DNA of 64,000 nt from Dendrolimus kikuchii (Eukaryota; Arthropoda; Insecta; Lepidoptera; Lasiocampidae), in assembly GCA_019925095.2 (NCBI GenBank), contig CM034413.1, positions 873,001-937,000 of the forward strand, given 5' to 3'. A model generated the notes under the pieces. The model was given only the letters and a program-made list of their open reading frames with translations, did no database searches and was not told the origin of the DNA. Position numbers and translations under genes: made by a program. Of the stretch, positions 32,986 to 45,739 are shown in pieces; the stretch's first letter is position 1; each line of letters starts with the position of its first letter.

Positions 32986-34394
32986 ATACTGGAATCATTA
33001 TCTTGATTACAGCTCTTAGGGCCGGTACATTTGGTGTGACACCACGCGAGCACAGAATATCGGGATGAAACGGTTAGTCTTGAGCTAGTCGTGTTTCGTA
33101 CGATGAGTGAGAGTTCCGATGACCCACTTTCCTCTCCTTCTATCTCATTTCTTCTCTCATCACTTTATCTCATCCTCCTAACCCATTCTAGGCTAGCAGC
33201 ACTTCGGCTGCGCCCCTGGGGTTACAAACGTCCATACGCTAATGACTTTCCTTTAACTGCGCCATTTGGTTGTTCTTTTCTGTTTTGAGCAAAAAGATTA
33301 TGAGACTTGCATACATCTAGTCGCCACAGATGGCTGTTTCAGCGATACCGGTCTTAATGGGCTTCTCGACACCGGAAAAGTGGAGGCATTTAGCCCGGAA
33401 GCAACGCCCTAAAGGAGGCACCTCCTGTGAGATTCGACCTAGGCTCGACCGCTGCGGGGGGAAGATGATTCTATCGGATTAAGTCATAAAAGGCTGAAGT
33501 AATTAATACAAATGGGGACAACTTGTCGACTCCGCCGCACACGGCAGTGCATCATAATAATAGTTGCTGTCTCGCTCTCACGTCATTGGCCCCTTTCACT
33601 CTTTATGCTATATATCGCACTAGCTATACCGCTGGTTACATTCTCAAAATAAATCAGTGTACGATCACACGGAAGTGAATATTACTCTCTGCCATCTAAA
33701 GTATTATTTAACACCACATCTCGCTGCTACAAGGTTTTAATGTTTTTCAAATGAAAGTCTAAGGAACCCTGGAACACCGCTTTTCTTCAGCGGATACCGT
33801 TTCGGATATCAGCTGACTGACATGCTCTATCCGACTTGATAAATGATCTAATGTCCGCATATAACATTATACAGCAAATCCAATCTTATTACTCGAGCAA
33901 TAAAAGTTAAATTGTAATAACGGCATTACGTATTATTACCGATAAAAAGAAAATTGAACCATATCTCTTAATACGTAGATTTCAAATTTCATTCTTCTAT
34001 TGCTGATCAAAGTGGAATATATTGACTGCCGATTTTAGACTTTATCTTTAAGGTAACAAGGTCGAATTTTGAAGTGTTTAATAGTGAATTAGGGTAAGAG
34101 ACGTCGTAGTTGACACCAGATAATTTATATTAGGTAGAACATAGGGAGGTTTTTTCAAGTTCGCTTCGTTAGGTATGAGATTCGGATGAAAATACGCCCG
34201 GGAATACTCGGGTAGCCTGTGGGTTAGGGACCCATTGGCTAATGTGTAAAAAACAAATCTAGACTTGAGACTGATATGGGAGTATGCTCTTTAGGAATCG
34301 ATTTTCATATGAGGCCACCGAGTACGGAAATTTTATGAATCGTTTAACCACGACCGCCGAATGTCGGATGATGCGCTAGATAAAAGTACAAGAG
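32986..34394. other. No gene seen
   Basis: Mixed AT-rich DNA with a GC-richer patch at about 33,180-33,450. A frame of 65 codons near 33,091 is unrecognised and probably incidental. Confidence 0.4.
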
Positions 34395-34720
34395 ACTTGA
34401 AGATACCCGGATTGTATATGTCGGGAAACACGGACTCTGGTAGTGCATTCCGCAACTTTACCTTACGCAGAAGGAACGTGGAGACGAAATGTGTTATTCA
34501 CACTGGTGGCGTTTCAACTGTGAAATGATGGCGGAGACCAGAGCGCTTTGTTGTACGCAGATGCAAAGGTGTAGGGGGGGAATCAGGTCAAACCGTTCAT
34601 TCGCACTGTTGCGGACAGAATCACTCCACTGACCAAGGCTGCTTGGCAGGTTTGGCACAAAAGTTATCTCGATGTGCATGTTTCATCACGATGTTTTCCT
34701 TCATCATTGTTAGCACGTGC
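34395..34720 (-). repeat. Decayed LINE fragments
   Basis: GAGACTTGAAGATACCCGGA to GCGCTTTGTTGTACGCAG is a diverged copy of 31,010-31,120 (RT C-terminus). It is followed by an L-family fragment (GGCTGCTTGGCAGGTTTGG, ATCTCGATGTGCATG). Confidence 0.5.
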
Positions 34721-35919
34721 TAATTGTAACAACAGAAGTACAGATTACGATAATTATAACTTTAGCAGTAGTAGTAGTAGTGTCACATGTAGGCTCTGTA
34801 GGTAATTGTGGACTATATGGGAGAGATGTGACTTTGCACTAGAACTAGCAGAAGCTCCACCAGCCTTAAGATCCGCTCTCACCTGGCTCCATTCAGGTCG
34901 TACATAGGAACAGCACAAGACACTGAATTCCATTTTAGATCTAACACTTCGTACAAAGGTTTAAGGATAGTAAATGCTTTTGGCACGGCCAGTAATCACA
35001 ACAAGTTGATAAGTGTTTATTATTCAATGGTTTTTGAGTCATGGTAACACTATCTCTTGCTCATACTTCAGTACATAGTCTGCTCTATTTTGTATACTGG
35101 TATGTATATATATCTATCTCTGTCCCTCCCAACTATGGCTTACTTCACGCAGATGCCGCCATTAGGTGTCGTCGGATTTTTCATTTTCGGTGTTAAATAG
35201 AGAGACATGGAAGAAATAATGGATCTTTAGCAAGAGCAGTGAGTTGGTGAACTTATATTAAATGGCGGCCGCCCTAAAAAATACTGAATTTGGTGAAAGA
35301 GATTGATTGAGCATAGGTGTTTGGACATAAGTTCGGCTAAGCCTATTTAATTTGTGCTTATTTATAAGTGACAGCCATTTACACAACAACTGAAAGCAAC
35401 AAAATTATACAATTATCTTCAGCGGTTTCGTGTGTATGGAATAACCGGGGTATTTTTTTTTTTATTTCGGATCCGCGCACTGAATAAGTTTTAGCAAAAG
35501 TATGAGCGCATGGCACGGTATGGTACTCGTCAAATATTGACTCATAGACAATACACTATATATAAAACAGATGCGCCTCTCTGTAATAAAATATCAAAAT
35601 ATCATTTACCCTGTCCAATAGATGGCGCTACAATCAATAATTCTATAAATTCCACTAGATGGTACTAATAAGTTATAACTTGTTCTAAATTGGAATAAAG
35701 TGAAAGACAGAATAAAATTAGTTTAAATAACTTGTACTATAATTTATATACTATAATTTAAGCCAAAATTAAAAAATCGGTTCATATAAAACTTCATGTA
35801 AGTGTGCGAGATTCACCAAATATTGACCATAACTTGTGGTTTCATTTATGCTCTTAAGATCTCGTCAGCGCTATGTTTGTTGTTAATTATTCAACGATAT
35901 TGCACAGCGCCATCTTAAG
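34721..35919. other. No gene seen
   Basis: AT-rich; an AGT trinucleotide run near 34,765; AGATGGCGCTACAATC near 35,620 resembles repeats elsewhere. No gene. Confidence 0.4.
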
Positions 35920-36236
35920 TTTTTTTTTTAATGCCGGAGATCAGCAGACAGGCAGACGGCCCACTTGATGGAAAGCGGTTAACATCGCCTATGGACATTT
36001 GCAACACCAAAGTTTCTACAAATGCGCTGCTGCTCTCTTAAGGGGGACTGGAACCTGGTCACTAATGCCGGAACACAACTCAAGGTTGTTATGGCGACAT
36101 ACCTTAGACTAGGGGTGGTAGCCCCATCCAGTCAGGCAAGAGCCCTACCACCTGGCTGTGGGTTGTTAAGTCGCCTCTTACGACAGGCCGCCCGGCCGCA
36201 GGAAATTGTATTCTTTCTCCGTTCCTGCACGGATAA
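35920..36236 (-). mobile_element. Family B, complete copy
   Basis: Poly(T) then ATGCCGGAGATCAGCAGAC to CTGCACGGATA. AAGT on both sides is a possible short TSD. Confidence 0.8.
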
Positions 36237-36429
36237 AGTGAAGTGAAAGATTAAGCGAAGTTAAGTGGACTAAATGGAGACTAATTATAATTTTTGATGT
36301 TCCTGGATCACTTGATGGCGCTAGGTTCCGTACATTTTTTAATTTTCGATTATGTAGGGGAGATCCACTGGGATGCGCTGACCATAAGTGTCCAAAATTA
36401 TTGCTTAAATTATTAAATTTAAATTATTA

Positions 36430-36627
36430 CTTTTGTGTGGGTCATTGTTTTCTTTGTATAAAGGCTGGAACTGAAAATCAGCGCTGCGTCAGCCCTTGTC
36501 ACAGCATAATGCTGAGTTCTAGCCTCATTGGCGTGAATGTTATGTACTTATGTTTTTTGTGTATGTTTTCTGTGTGTACCTACATTTACGACAATAAATC
36601 TTTTCTTTCTTTCTTTCAAATAGGCTG
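36430..36627 (+). mobile_element. Family I copy 2, (TTTC)n tail
   Basis: AGGCTGGAACTGAAAATCAG, CACAGCATAATGCTGAG, then CGACAATAAATCTTTTC and (TTTC)n. The body is diverged from copy 1, with matching layout and tail. Confidence 0.5.
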
Positions 36628-37170
36628 CCCCTACCCTGCTATGCATTGGCCGTGGCTTTGCACAGAATGAGGGTAGCCAGCGACATTAATCGACAATATT
36701 CTACCTACTTTACAGTGGGCAAGAACCGAACAAAAACACTGAACCCTATTAAATCAGCTGCAGACTCGCGGCTGTCCATGATTTTTTTCCATTAAGTAGG
36801 TAGCTGACGTTTTAGCGGGTAATTGGATTAACTTGATTAGTATTATTTCCATTCAGGAATCCCCTTTTCCGTTTTATGAACAAAATTTAATCTTGAATTT
36901 TTATAACTTACTAAACTTCGCCTTTTACTTCGTCTGCCTTTGCTATCAATTGGGAAAATTGTAGTCAAACTTCAGACTGAAACACACCTTGTATGATCTA
37001 TTTAAATCGTGGTTGTTGTCAATAAAATAAATGATTAAATAACACCGAGACGAGAGCTGTAGAATATATAACTAATTTTAATACAACGTTTAAAAAGTAA
37101 AAAAAAATCATCATTGTTCGCAACAGTTTAAGACCGGAAAGTATAATTACTTGAAACGCAACCCAATATA
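36628..37170. other. No gene seen
   Basis: AT-rich; no supportable feature. Confidence 0.4.
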
Positions 37171-37174
37171 ATAT

Positions 37175-37656
37175 TGTTACGAGTTTAACGGGACTGGAAT
37201 TAAAATGCCGTTAGAATTACTATACGGTTTATTAGAACTATACAAACACGTATAACACAGGTACAAATATAACCGAACACAACAAGGACAAATGTAATGC
37301 AGAAAGTTCTAATTAAATGAAACGCGCAAAATCCGTCACTATTAGATTCCCGAATGTACACACGTCACGCCCGTATCGTAGTCGCAGCTTGACTGCCCCC
37401 TCTCTCCATCAGGCCTTCGTTTTATACTCCACAAATGCAAAAGAATCCGCCACACCTGGCTAATGATGCTAATGAGCAAGTACAATAGGACAATAGGCTA
37501 TTCTCCACAATAATTAGAAACGTATGTCAATAAATAAGTGAAGAAAAGAAGACGATCATAAAAGAATTACAGCTAGTTCAAATGCCGACAGGTAATAAAA
37601 TGTGCTTCTACAGTCTGTACGTGGAATTTGTCTCTGTCGGCGCCTAGGTTGTAACA
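37175..37656 (-). mobile_element. Solo LTR 2
   Basis: Reverse orientation: TGTTACGAG...GGTTGTAACA, 482 bp, ATAT TSD at 37,171-37,174 and 37,657-37,660. Shares ACGTATAACACAGGTAC (reversed) with LTR 1. Confidence 0.85.
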
Positions 37657-37959
37657 ATATAGTATATTATGCTAATGTCATATCCCCTCCTCAATTGTCT
37701 AGCTTAGATAGATAGAAAACTCTTTAATGTACACCGAAGCATAGACAAACAGGAATAGAAAAAAAAAAGTTTTTCTAATTCTCTTTGTCTATGCTTTGTA
37801 ATAACGAAGGGCGGCGTTATCACTAAAAAGCAATCTCTTACAAGTTACTAGAGGCAGAGGTTAACAGATTTCTAAAATTAACGGTGGTGCAGTTTTTACA
37901 TATAGATAATGTAGTACAAACATATATATGTGTAACAGTATTATTAATTATATCGCCCA

Positions 37960-38735
37960 CGACTTCGTTCGCGTAGAATAGTTTAAAAAAAGTAACTTAA
38001 AAACTTCCCGATTTTGAAACATTATTGATTGGTGCCCCGCTCCTATTGGTCTTAGCGTGATGATATATAGCCTATACCCTTCCTCGATAAATGGGCTATC
38101 TAACACTGAAAGAACTTTTCAAATCAGACCAGTAGTTCCTGAGATTAGCGCGTTCAATCAAATAATATTAGTATATTTGGCTACAACACTACTAATACTT
38201 ACATTTTAAATATCGCGATATCTTTTTGAATGAAACGTCGGAATTGAATAATTCAAAAAGTTCTAGAAAAGTATTGAATTCGTCTTGAATATGGAGTAAT
38301 TTATTTTGATAAGGATTAATACCAAGGTAGAAAATAAAGAGTTTTTGAAGCGACGGCATTTTAATTATTTATGAAAATAAAAGAAAACACTTATTGTGAG
38401 ATAACTACAATAGTTAGACATATGGTTACGCGATATTTTTTGTAAATAATTATATATTCTGTAAAGTGGTAGTACATTGTTTTGTTCTATAATCGCATAA
38501 TAGTTTTCGCAGCGCACGCCGTGTAAGGATTTTTTCGGGTCATTTTTTTACACCTTGGCTTACATTATTGGACTTTTAGTAAGAATCGCTAATTTTTTTG
38601 AAAATATAATATAGCCTACAGCCTTCCTCGATAAATGTACTATTCAACACTGAAAGAATTTTTCAAATCGGACCAGCGGTTCCTGAGATTAGCGCGTATA
38701 AACAAACAAACAAACTCTTCAGCTTTATAATAGTA
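37960..38735 (-). mobile_element. Family F long Helitron-like element, copy 2
   Basis: Same arrangement as 25,047-25,820, including AAATATCGCGATATCTTTTT, GCGCACGCCGTGTAAGGATT and the terminal CTTCAGCTTTATAATAG. The CTAG end is mutated (TATATCGCCCACGACTTCG). Confidence 0.65.
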
Positions 38736-38764
38736 GTAAAAGTAATGGTTTTGAACCTGAATTT

Positions 38765-39180
38765 GCGTGCAAATCGCATCGCATTGCATTACACGCACAC
38801 TTCACAAACAAACCAAGACACACAAAGGGCCTAAAAATTAATAACCCAGACACAGAAAAGAAAAAACCAACAAACATGGCACTAGATAGGACTATATATA
38901 AGTATAGTTATAAGGCCCACACTGCTTATGCACTTCCTCACAACACCAGCATGTAACAGATACACTCTACATTAGTATAAGTTTAGTATTAAAAATAGGA
39001 TAAATTAATATAATAAGTTAATCTTAAGGTACACCATAACATATAAATCACTAAATTAATGTCACACACTAACAAAAATAAACAATAAGCGTGTATGGAC
39101 TCTAAAATTTTTCATAGAAATTAAGTTGTAAAAAAAGGTACAGAACTCGAGTCCGTAGATATGTTAATAATAAATAAAAA
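38765..39180 (+). mobile_element. Family D copy 2
   Basis: 416 bp ending GGTACAGAACTCGAGTCCG, ATATGTTAATAATAAATAAAAA. Perfect 10-bp TSD ACCTGAATTT at 38,755-38,764 and 39,181-39,190. Confidence 0.9.
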
Positions 39181-39347
39181 ACCTGAATTTTAAAGTACGC
39201 TAAGGATTTGGCTTGTCTTATTTATAACAATGGGTATAGCATATATAATAGGCAAAGATAGACACGCTGTATACAGCTTAGTAAACAATTTAATACGATT
39301 CTCCAAAATCTGTCTTTTAATACGTTATTGGTATATGTATTAATCTA

Positions 39348-39490
39348 TTAGAAAAGAAAAGAAAAGAAAAATATTTATTCAGAACTACATACACACCAAA
39401 ACGTACTTATAAATAAGACAATACAATTGAAATGAAGTTCTGAATCGGTCCTAAGTCAGCATGATGCTGGTTGGCTCAACCAGCGCAGGT
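39348..39490 (-). mobile_element. Family I copy 3, reversed
   Basis: (GAAAA)n at left is the reversed pyrimidine tail, followed by TATTTATTCAG (AATAAA complement) and CAGCATGATGCTGGTTGG. Confidence 0.5.
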
Positions 39491-39491
39491 G

Positions 39492-40040
39492 GTTTTTTTT
39501 TTTTGAGGCGAGGGAAAATGCTTAACCGATTTACGCACAAACTGGGTCGTTGCTAGGGGAACGACACGCGTCGGTCGGGGGCGATAACACTGCAGCAATA
39601 GTATGCTCTTGGCAGCGCTCCGTCCGCGATCGACGTCACAGAATAGTGTGCAAGACTCCGAGCGTTGCTGCACGGGCGAGCAACCCCAATACCCACTAAA
39701 AACCCCCTCCTCCCTGACGACCCTGCGCTTTGTATGTGTTGGAAAGGCTGAGATTTAGAACATAGTTACGCCCAGTCGATCCAGCGCAATAAAGTGCCTG
39801 AAGTGTGCCCTGGGAGAACACACCCCACTTCGTTGTGCGGGGGTAGAAGGTCCTTTGCTCTCCTAGCAAGCTAAAGGCCCCCCGCGGTAAACGGAACCTA
39901 ACTCAGGGAGGGAAGTAATGCGCGTACCTGCCTCTCCGGGTGCCAGCTGAAGGCCGGCGACCTCGAGAAGACGCATTGGCACGAACCAGCACTGGTCTTC
40001 CGTTAGGGCCGTTCAACTGACTTACGGACAGACAGAACGA
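39492..40040 (-). repeat. Truncated LINE 3' region, family unassigned
   Basis: Starts with a poly(T) run then GC-rich sequence (CGCGTCGGTCGGGGGCGATA, GAAGGCCGGCGACCTCGAG), as expected of a reversed poly(A)-tailed LINE end. CCAATACCCACTAAAAACCC resembles the GGGGTTTTAGTGGGTATT of 24.36-24.79 kb. The 61-codon frame near its right end is not considered a gene. Confidence 0.45.
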
Positions 40041-41002
40041 AACAAACACAAAACAAAAAAAATATGTGACGAGTACTATTGCAAACAAATATATAAATTA
40101 ATATCTATAATATAAAAATAAACTTTATCATTAATGTATAAAAAAAACTGATATAAAAATTAATGCTACCATGTGAATTTATAAAGAAGAACATAATGGA
40201 TTTTACTTTACACTTAATTCATATAAATACAACATACGACGTAGAAACTCTTAAAAACACCGATTGTATCGTACCTATCTATAGCTTTTGTCTTTCTAAT
40301 ATACTCGTTTGCACTGGTAATTATGTAGAGTTGAAAATTGTCATTATCCGCTACATCACTGACCGTAACATCAAGATATAAGACAATGATGAGCGTTGAG
40401 CAAAATGATTTTAATTATTTGACAGCAGTATTTATGACCTAGGTACCATCAAGTCCACATCAACTCAAAATTACAACTCCTTGAAGCTATGAAGTTTTCA
40501 AAGGCTCTAGCAATTACAAACACTGGGAATAATCAAAAACAACGATTCAGTAAATCATTAACTAGAACTAACAATTAATATGACTAATGGTTTTTAACAC
40601 GGCAACATTCAATTATGACCACAAATTTTGGCCATTTAAAATTGAACCGTAACTCTTTGCAATAATGTCTATATTCGTATCACCGACTGTTGGTTTTGAA
40701 GTAACAGAGAAACTTGGATACATTTTTTGCTTAATATAAAATGTACTTAAATACATGGTATTAAAGTCTAAATTTAAAACAGCAAAATTGTCTAGAAATC
40801 AATACAGTGGAACTAGTTGGGTCTCGTGGAAATGAACCCCCATTTTCACACCTTCAAGAGTAAATTGACGTCTTTTATCCTATGAGGTAGATAGAAGTAT
40901 GCTAGCTGGTAGCCTGGAATTCTTCTGCAGAAATTAGTTCTTGAAAAGATTTTTTTATGTAAACAATATTAAATTATATACAGCAAAGGTAAGACATTGT
41001 AT
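40041..41002. other. No gene seen
   Basis: AT-rich; short frames only. Confidence 0.4.
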
Positions 41003-41457
41003 TGTTACATGCCGACAGAAGTGAATGCACACCTGCCTGCCATAAAGCACAGTTTATTACCTTCCCGCATTTGGACTTCTTTTGTTTACTTAGAAAAATA
41101 GTCTATTGTGTATTGTACTAGTTTATGGCCCTTCGCAGGAATAATTAAGCATGTGTACAGATTATGTTTTCTGGGAATTGCACCGACGCTTACCAGGTAG
41201 ACATATGGCATCGGTGCATTATAAAGCTATGGCCCAATGCAGAGAGGGGTAGTCAAGCGACGATTCCGACACAAGCAAGACCTCTGTACATTCGATAAGC
41301 TGTATAGTGACGGACTTTGCGCGTGTTATAGAATCGTGCAGTTTGTACTGGGTGTGTCCAGTTATATTTGGATCTGTGTTATACGTGTTTGTATAGTTCT
41401 AATAAATTCTATAGTAATTCCAACGGCATTTTTAATCCGAGTTCCGCACCTGTAACA
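41003..41457 (+). mobile_element. Solo LTR 4
   Basis: 455 bp, TGTTACATG...CACCTGTAACA, GTAT TSD at 40,999-41,002 and 41,458-41,461. TATA-like ATTATAAAGC near 41,219 and AATAAA near 41,401. Confidence 0.85.
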
Positions 41458-41682
41458 GTATTTAGTATTTACATGACAGTAATGAAAGTTTACGTCTGTC
41501 TGTATGTCAGACAATTAGACATAGTACAATCGAAGACAGCCAGAATGTTTGAAGTTTGTTGTACATGGTGGATTCTTTTAGCAATTTCTGAATTTTCTAG
41601 TACTCCAACCTGTGTTGGTCCCATGAAAGTTTTTGATCAGTATTAAAAATAGGGTCGATTATCATGCTAGCTGTACATTTTA

Positions 41683-41963
41683 ATAAAACTACGTTTTAAC
41701 AGTTTTGAGCGCGGTAATTTATTTGATTTTTATTATTCCGATGTTTCGGCCACTTTTCAGTAGCTGTGATCCCGGAAGACAAAGATGACTACCGCCAACT
41801 TATTTATTTTAATTACTTAGTTTTAATATTATTTATGGTTATTTACTCTATGGGAGTGTAGTTAAATTTACACCGCTTCTTAACATGTTGTGACTTGAAG
41901 AGAAGAAGCGACGCAAGAAACTCTTCAGCAAAGATGTCTAGCTCTAATAATTTTATATATTTT
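41683..41963. mobile_element. Family E copy 5, truncated
   Basis: TAATAAAACTACGTTTTAAC left TIR, hairpin GGCCACTTTTCAGTAGC, to GCTCTAATAATTTTATATAT. Right TIR absent; a Helitron fragment follows. Confidence 0.7.
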
Positions 41964-42167
41964 TCTTTTCAAAACCCCCCGATTTTGAAACATTCTTCAT
42001 TGGTGCTCCGCTTCTATTGGTCGTAGCGCGATGATATATAGCCTATAGCCTTCCTCGATAAATGGGCTATCAAACACTGAAAGAATTTTTCAAATCAGAC
42101 CAGTAGTTCCTGAGATTAGCGCGTTCAAACAAACAAACTTCTCAGGTTTATATATTAGTATAAGATT
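41964..42167 (-). mobile_element. Family F Helitron-like fragment
   Basis: TTTTGAAACATTCTTCATTG, GCCTTCCTCGATAAATGGGC, GATTAGCGCGTTCAAACAAA, ending in TATATTAGTATAAGA, the reversed TC start. The CTAG end is missing. Confidence 0.6.
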
Positions 42168-42809
42168 AAAATGGTTGAGAGGTAAATTAGAAAGAAAAAT
42201 ACAGTGCATGTTTGGGGACTCAAATTTTCATGAAAAATTATGATTAGTCTCCTAAGACCATTTTCGTTGAGCTACAACGATTAAGGCAATTATCTTACTT
42301 ACTGCTCCAGTGAAAGTTTCCACTCTGTATATTGTGAATTGAATAGAATTTGTATTCCTTGGTGACCTACACAAACAGAGGGACAAACATGACGAAAAAA
42401 TAGGGAGCTAAGTACAAGAATACCGAAACAGATCCGAAAATTGGCACTTAACTAGGCTATGAAGTGGGATAGCTGATTAGCATACGAAGTGGAGTGTCGC
42501 GGGCTGCTGTCTAGTGTAGCGGTCACCTGTCACGTGTCACAGTCGTCTGTCGCGTCTCGCGGTCCGTTGTCTAGTATAGCGATCGTGTGACACGAGTCGC
42601 GGCCGCCGGTCTCTGTTTCGTGTCTCAAAGTCTACTTATATGAATACAGAAGCTATTGTATTTTGTTGTAAATATTTGACTTGACGCAAGGATTAATAAA
42701 AGCTTTTTGCATTGTTTCAGGTATTAAGATATTTTATCGTTTTGGGAAGTACGGGTGACTCCTGCTGGGAGGTCAGGTCGTCCGTCTAAGGTAAAAAAAT
42801 ATTGGCATT
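42168..42809. other. No gene seen; short CG-rich repeat patch
   Basis: About 42,490-42,625 holds repeated GTCTAGTNTAGCGNTC and GTCNCGNGTC phrases, a small degenerate repeat. The rest is AT-rich. Confidence 0.4.
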
Positions 42810-42821
42810 TATAAAGAACTT

Positions 42822-43365
42822 GGGGCTAAGAACCTCAGCCAGAAGGTCTAGCTTGCCATACACAACGCGGTGCTGGTACCTACGCTCACGTATGGAAACG
42901 AGAGTTGGGTATGGAAGAGAGAGCATGAAAGTAGAGTAAACGCGGTCGAGATGCGAGCACTGCGCAAAATCTGCGGAGTGACGCTCGCGGACCGCGTTCG
43001 TAATACCGAAGTAAGAAAGAGAGTTGGTCTGAAAGAGAGTGTCGGAGTGAAGGTAAGGAAAGGAATGCTCCGGTGGTTCGGGCATGTGGAAAGAATGCAT
43101 GATGAAAGAATGACTAAACGGATATACAATGCAAAAGTGGATGGATGCAGAAGTGGTGGAAGGCCACGACACACCTTCCATGATCAAATTGATCATGTAC
43201 TATCAGAAAGTGATGCTAGGAGCCTCAAGAACAGACGATCGTGCATGACAAGAGTTATGAATGTCAAAGAAGCAAGTGAGGTGTGTAAGAATAAGCCTGA
43301 ATGGCGCTCTGTTGTTCGTGCCTACCCCGCAAGGGAACTGGCGTGAAGTTATGTATGTATGTATG
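42822..43365 (+). mobile_element. Family A copy 9, best-preserved
   Basis: Longest copy of the RTE-type 3' end. Perfect 12-bp TSD TATAAAGAACTT at 42,810-42,821 and 43,366-43,377. Confidence 0.9.
42870..43346 (+). pseudogene. RTE-type RT C-terminal fragment, open frame
   Basis: About 158 codons stay open: LVPTLTYGNESWVWKREHES, MRALRKICGVTLADRVRNTE, MLRWFGHVERMHDERM, GRPRHTFHDQIDHVL, ending AYPARELA. This is the region after the RT catalytic core in RTE-type LINEs. No catalytic RT motif remains, there is a stop just upstream (TAG near 42,848), and the copy is 5'-truncated, so it is not a functional gene. Openness reflects recent insertion. Confidence 0.8.
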
Positions 43366-43436
43366 TATAAAGAACTTTGATACTACTATTCGTAATTTGA
43401 TAAACATGTAGGGGTGTCGAGTTTTCTGTGTCCTGG

Positions 43437-43740
43437 TCTCAAGGGATACCTCACCTTGTTGGCTTTCATCCCGGTTGTCATACCCATAATTATGGTCCTG
43501 TGGGACCTCTTTACGATGCGGAGGGACGCTGGAAGGTTCAGTGGGTAGTCTGGCGGTTCGAATCCTGCTTGGAAAGCATGCAACTTAGTATGTTACAATT
43601 TCCACGTACTAACGGTGAAGGAAAACATCGTGATGAAACCTGCTCATCGAGATAACCGATATATCAAACCCTTGGCGGGTTGAACAAGCAAGACGGGTTT
43701 ACTGTGTGTGCCCCCTTGTACTGGGAGGCCCAATCCCTGT
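43437..43740 (+). repeat. Family L copy with tRNA-like B-box phrase
   Basis: Contains GGCGGTTCGAATCCTGC (43,554-43,570), similar to a Pol III B box, then the L tail GGTGAAGGAAAACATCGTGA. Possibly SINE-derived; no A box identified. Confidence 0.4.
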
Positions 43741-43890
43741 TATTATTGTAAGCAAGCGCAAGCAATGCCCCTCGCTCACACCTATAAGCGCTGTATTTTG
43801 GATGCAACCAACCAGCTCTCCAATTTGAGAGAATTCTTCTCTTTTCCATTTGAGAGAATTTAAGAGAATTCTTTAATTTGAGAGAACATT

Positions 43891-44263
43891 TTTTTTAATT
43901 TTTTTATTTTATTATTAACAACTCTACGGACTCGAGTTCCGTACCCTTTTTTACAGCTTAATGTCTAGATTTAATTTATTGAATTTAACACGCTTATTAA
44001 TTATTTTGGTTCTTGTGTGTGACATTAATTTATTGATTTTTGTGTTGAGGTGTATGTATCTTACGAATAACTTATTACATTAATTTATTCTAGTTTTAAT
44101 ACTAAACTTATACTAATGTAGAGTGTATCTGTTACATGCTGGTGTTGTGAGGAAGTGCATGTGCAGTGTGGGCCTTATATCTATACTTATATATATTGTC
44201 CTATCTAGTGCCATGTGTGTTGTTTTTTTCTTTTCTGTGCCTGGGTTATTAATTTTTACTCTC
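43891..44263 (-). mobile_element. Family D copy 3
   Basis: Reverse copy: poly(T), CTACGGACTCGAGTTCCG, to CTGTGCCTGGGTTATTAATT. Perfect 14-bp TSD TTTGAGAGAACATT at 43,877-43,890 and 44,264-44,277. Confidence 0.9.
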
Positions 44264-44277
44264 TTTGAGAGAACATT

Positions 44278-44611
44278 ATATTCGGAATATTTCCAATGTT
44301 TCATTTTCTGGGTCATCTGTATACGTTAATACATACAAAAGGAAAACTTTCGACAACTGCCAAACAAAACCACGCTCAGAGCATAAATCAAACGAGGAAA
44401 ACTTACAATGAGTTATTGAAAACATTTTTGTAATAACAATCTGTTTGTTTGTAATTTTTTGATGTATTGGCTCGAATTTTTGCGGTCCTCTCAAGCGGAT
44501 ATAACGGGCTTGTGTGACATACTACTAGATTTGTTAATTGAGATGAATGAGGAGGCTGGTCGGCATTTTTTAATGTGTAAAACTAAATAATAAATTTACT
44601 AAATTTACTTT
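44278..44611. other. No gene seen
   Basis: AT-rich; no supportable feature. Confidence 0.4.
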
Positions 44612-44932
44612 ATCCGTGCAGGAACGGAGAAAGAATACAATTTCCTGCGGCCGGGCGGCCTGTCGTAAGAGGCGACTTAACAACCCATAGCCAGGTGGTA
44701 GGGCATTTGCCCGACTGGATGGCTACCACCCCTGGTCTAAAGTATGTCGCCATAACAACTGCGAGTTGTGTTCCGGCATTAGTGACCAGGTTCCAATCTC
44801 CTTTAAGAGAGCAGCAGCGCATTTGTAGTAACTTTAGTGTTGCAAATGTCCATAGGCGATGGTAACCGCTTTCCATCAAGTGAGCCGTCTGCCTGTCTGC
44901 TAATCTCCTGCAATAAAAAAAGAAAAGAAAAA
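44612..44932 (+). mobile_element. Family B, complete copy
   Basis: ATCCGTGCAGGAACGG to ATCTCCTGCAATAAAAAAAG. Confidence 0.8.
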
Positions 44933-45281
44933 TAAACTTAGAATTTTCGATGAAAAGCGAATTTCGTCTAAACATTGAACACAACGAATAATACATGTAA
45001 GAGATATGCACATAAGTCTGTCGGTCCGTCTGTCCGTATGTAAATATGAAAGAATCGCAATATCTCCCATTGACATGGGTCGAATGGAGAACTTTTGACG
45101 TTTCCAACCAATGAAATATTGATGGGCCCAGTTACAACATACGGAAATACATATCATAACATTTGATATTATGTTTATTCTTTAGTACTCATGTATGGAA
45201 ATGAAAGTATACGTTGTTGTTGTTCCTTACAAGATTATTTATCTATAGAGATAAATAAAATTGAAGTGTCTGTTTGTGATC

Positions 45282-45501
45282 TTATACTAATATATAAAGC
45301 TGAAAAGTTTGTTTGTTTGAACGCGCTAATCTCAGGAACTACTAGTCTGATTTGAAAGATTCTTTCAGTGTTAGATAGCCCATTTATCTAGGAAGGCTAT
45401 AGGCTATATATCATCACGCTAAGACCAATAGGAGCGGAGCACCAATGAAGAATGTTTCAAAATCGGGGGTTTTTTTTAACGAATTCGCGAGCAGAAGCTA
45501 G
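45282..45501 (+). mobile_element. Family F Helitron-like element
   Basis: TCTTATACTAATATATAAAG start, GATAGCCCATTTATCTAGG, AAGACCAATAGGAGCGG; end GAGCAGAAGCTAG, partly mutated hairpin. Confidence 0.6.
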
Positions 45502-45504
45502 TGT

Positions 45505-45710
45505 TAAAATAAAAATGTGAAAAAAATCAGGGGGGATAATTCGGACCAGGAGTTTTCGAAAATGTAATTTTTGGAATTTTTGTCCGTCCGTCTGTCTGAA
45601 TCTCTGAAAATTTGGAACAGAGATAGATTATAATCTGGACTAGCACATAGGCTACTTTTTATTCCCGTGGGATGAAATTAACGCGAGTGAAGTTGCGGGC
45701 AAAAGCTAGT
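45505..45710 (+). mobile_element. Helitron-like end, second group
   Basis: GAGATAGATTATAATCTGG, CACATAGGCTACTTTTTATT, hairpin GCGAGTGAAGTTGCGGG, then CAAAAGCTAG+T. Start approximate. Confidence 0.5.
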
Positions 45711-45739
45711 ACTCCTATATTCTAGAACAAGAACTGAAA

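Noticed and set aside
42870..43346. 158-codon open frame with RT-like text as a host gene
   Set aside because: It is the 5'-truncated 3' end of a LINE with perfect TSD; upstream stop and no catalytic motif.
43554..43570. GGTTCGAATCC as part of a tRNA gene
   Set aside because: No acceptor or anticodon arm and no A box at the correct spacing; at most a SINE remnant.
44610..45107. 165-codon minus-strand frame
   Set aside because: Its C-terminal half is a reading of the family B repeat that recurs in about twenty copies; the rest is unique AT-rich sequence.
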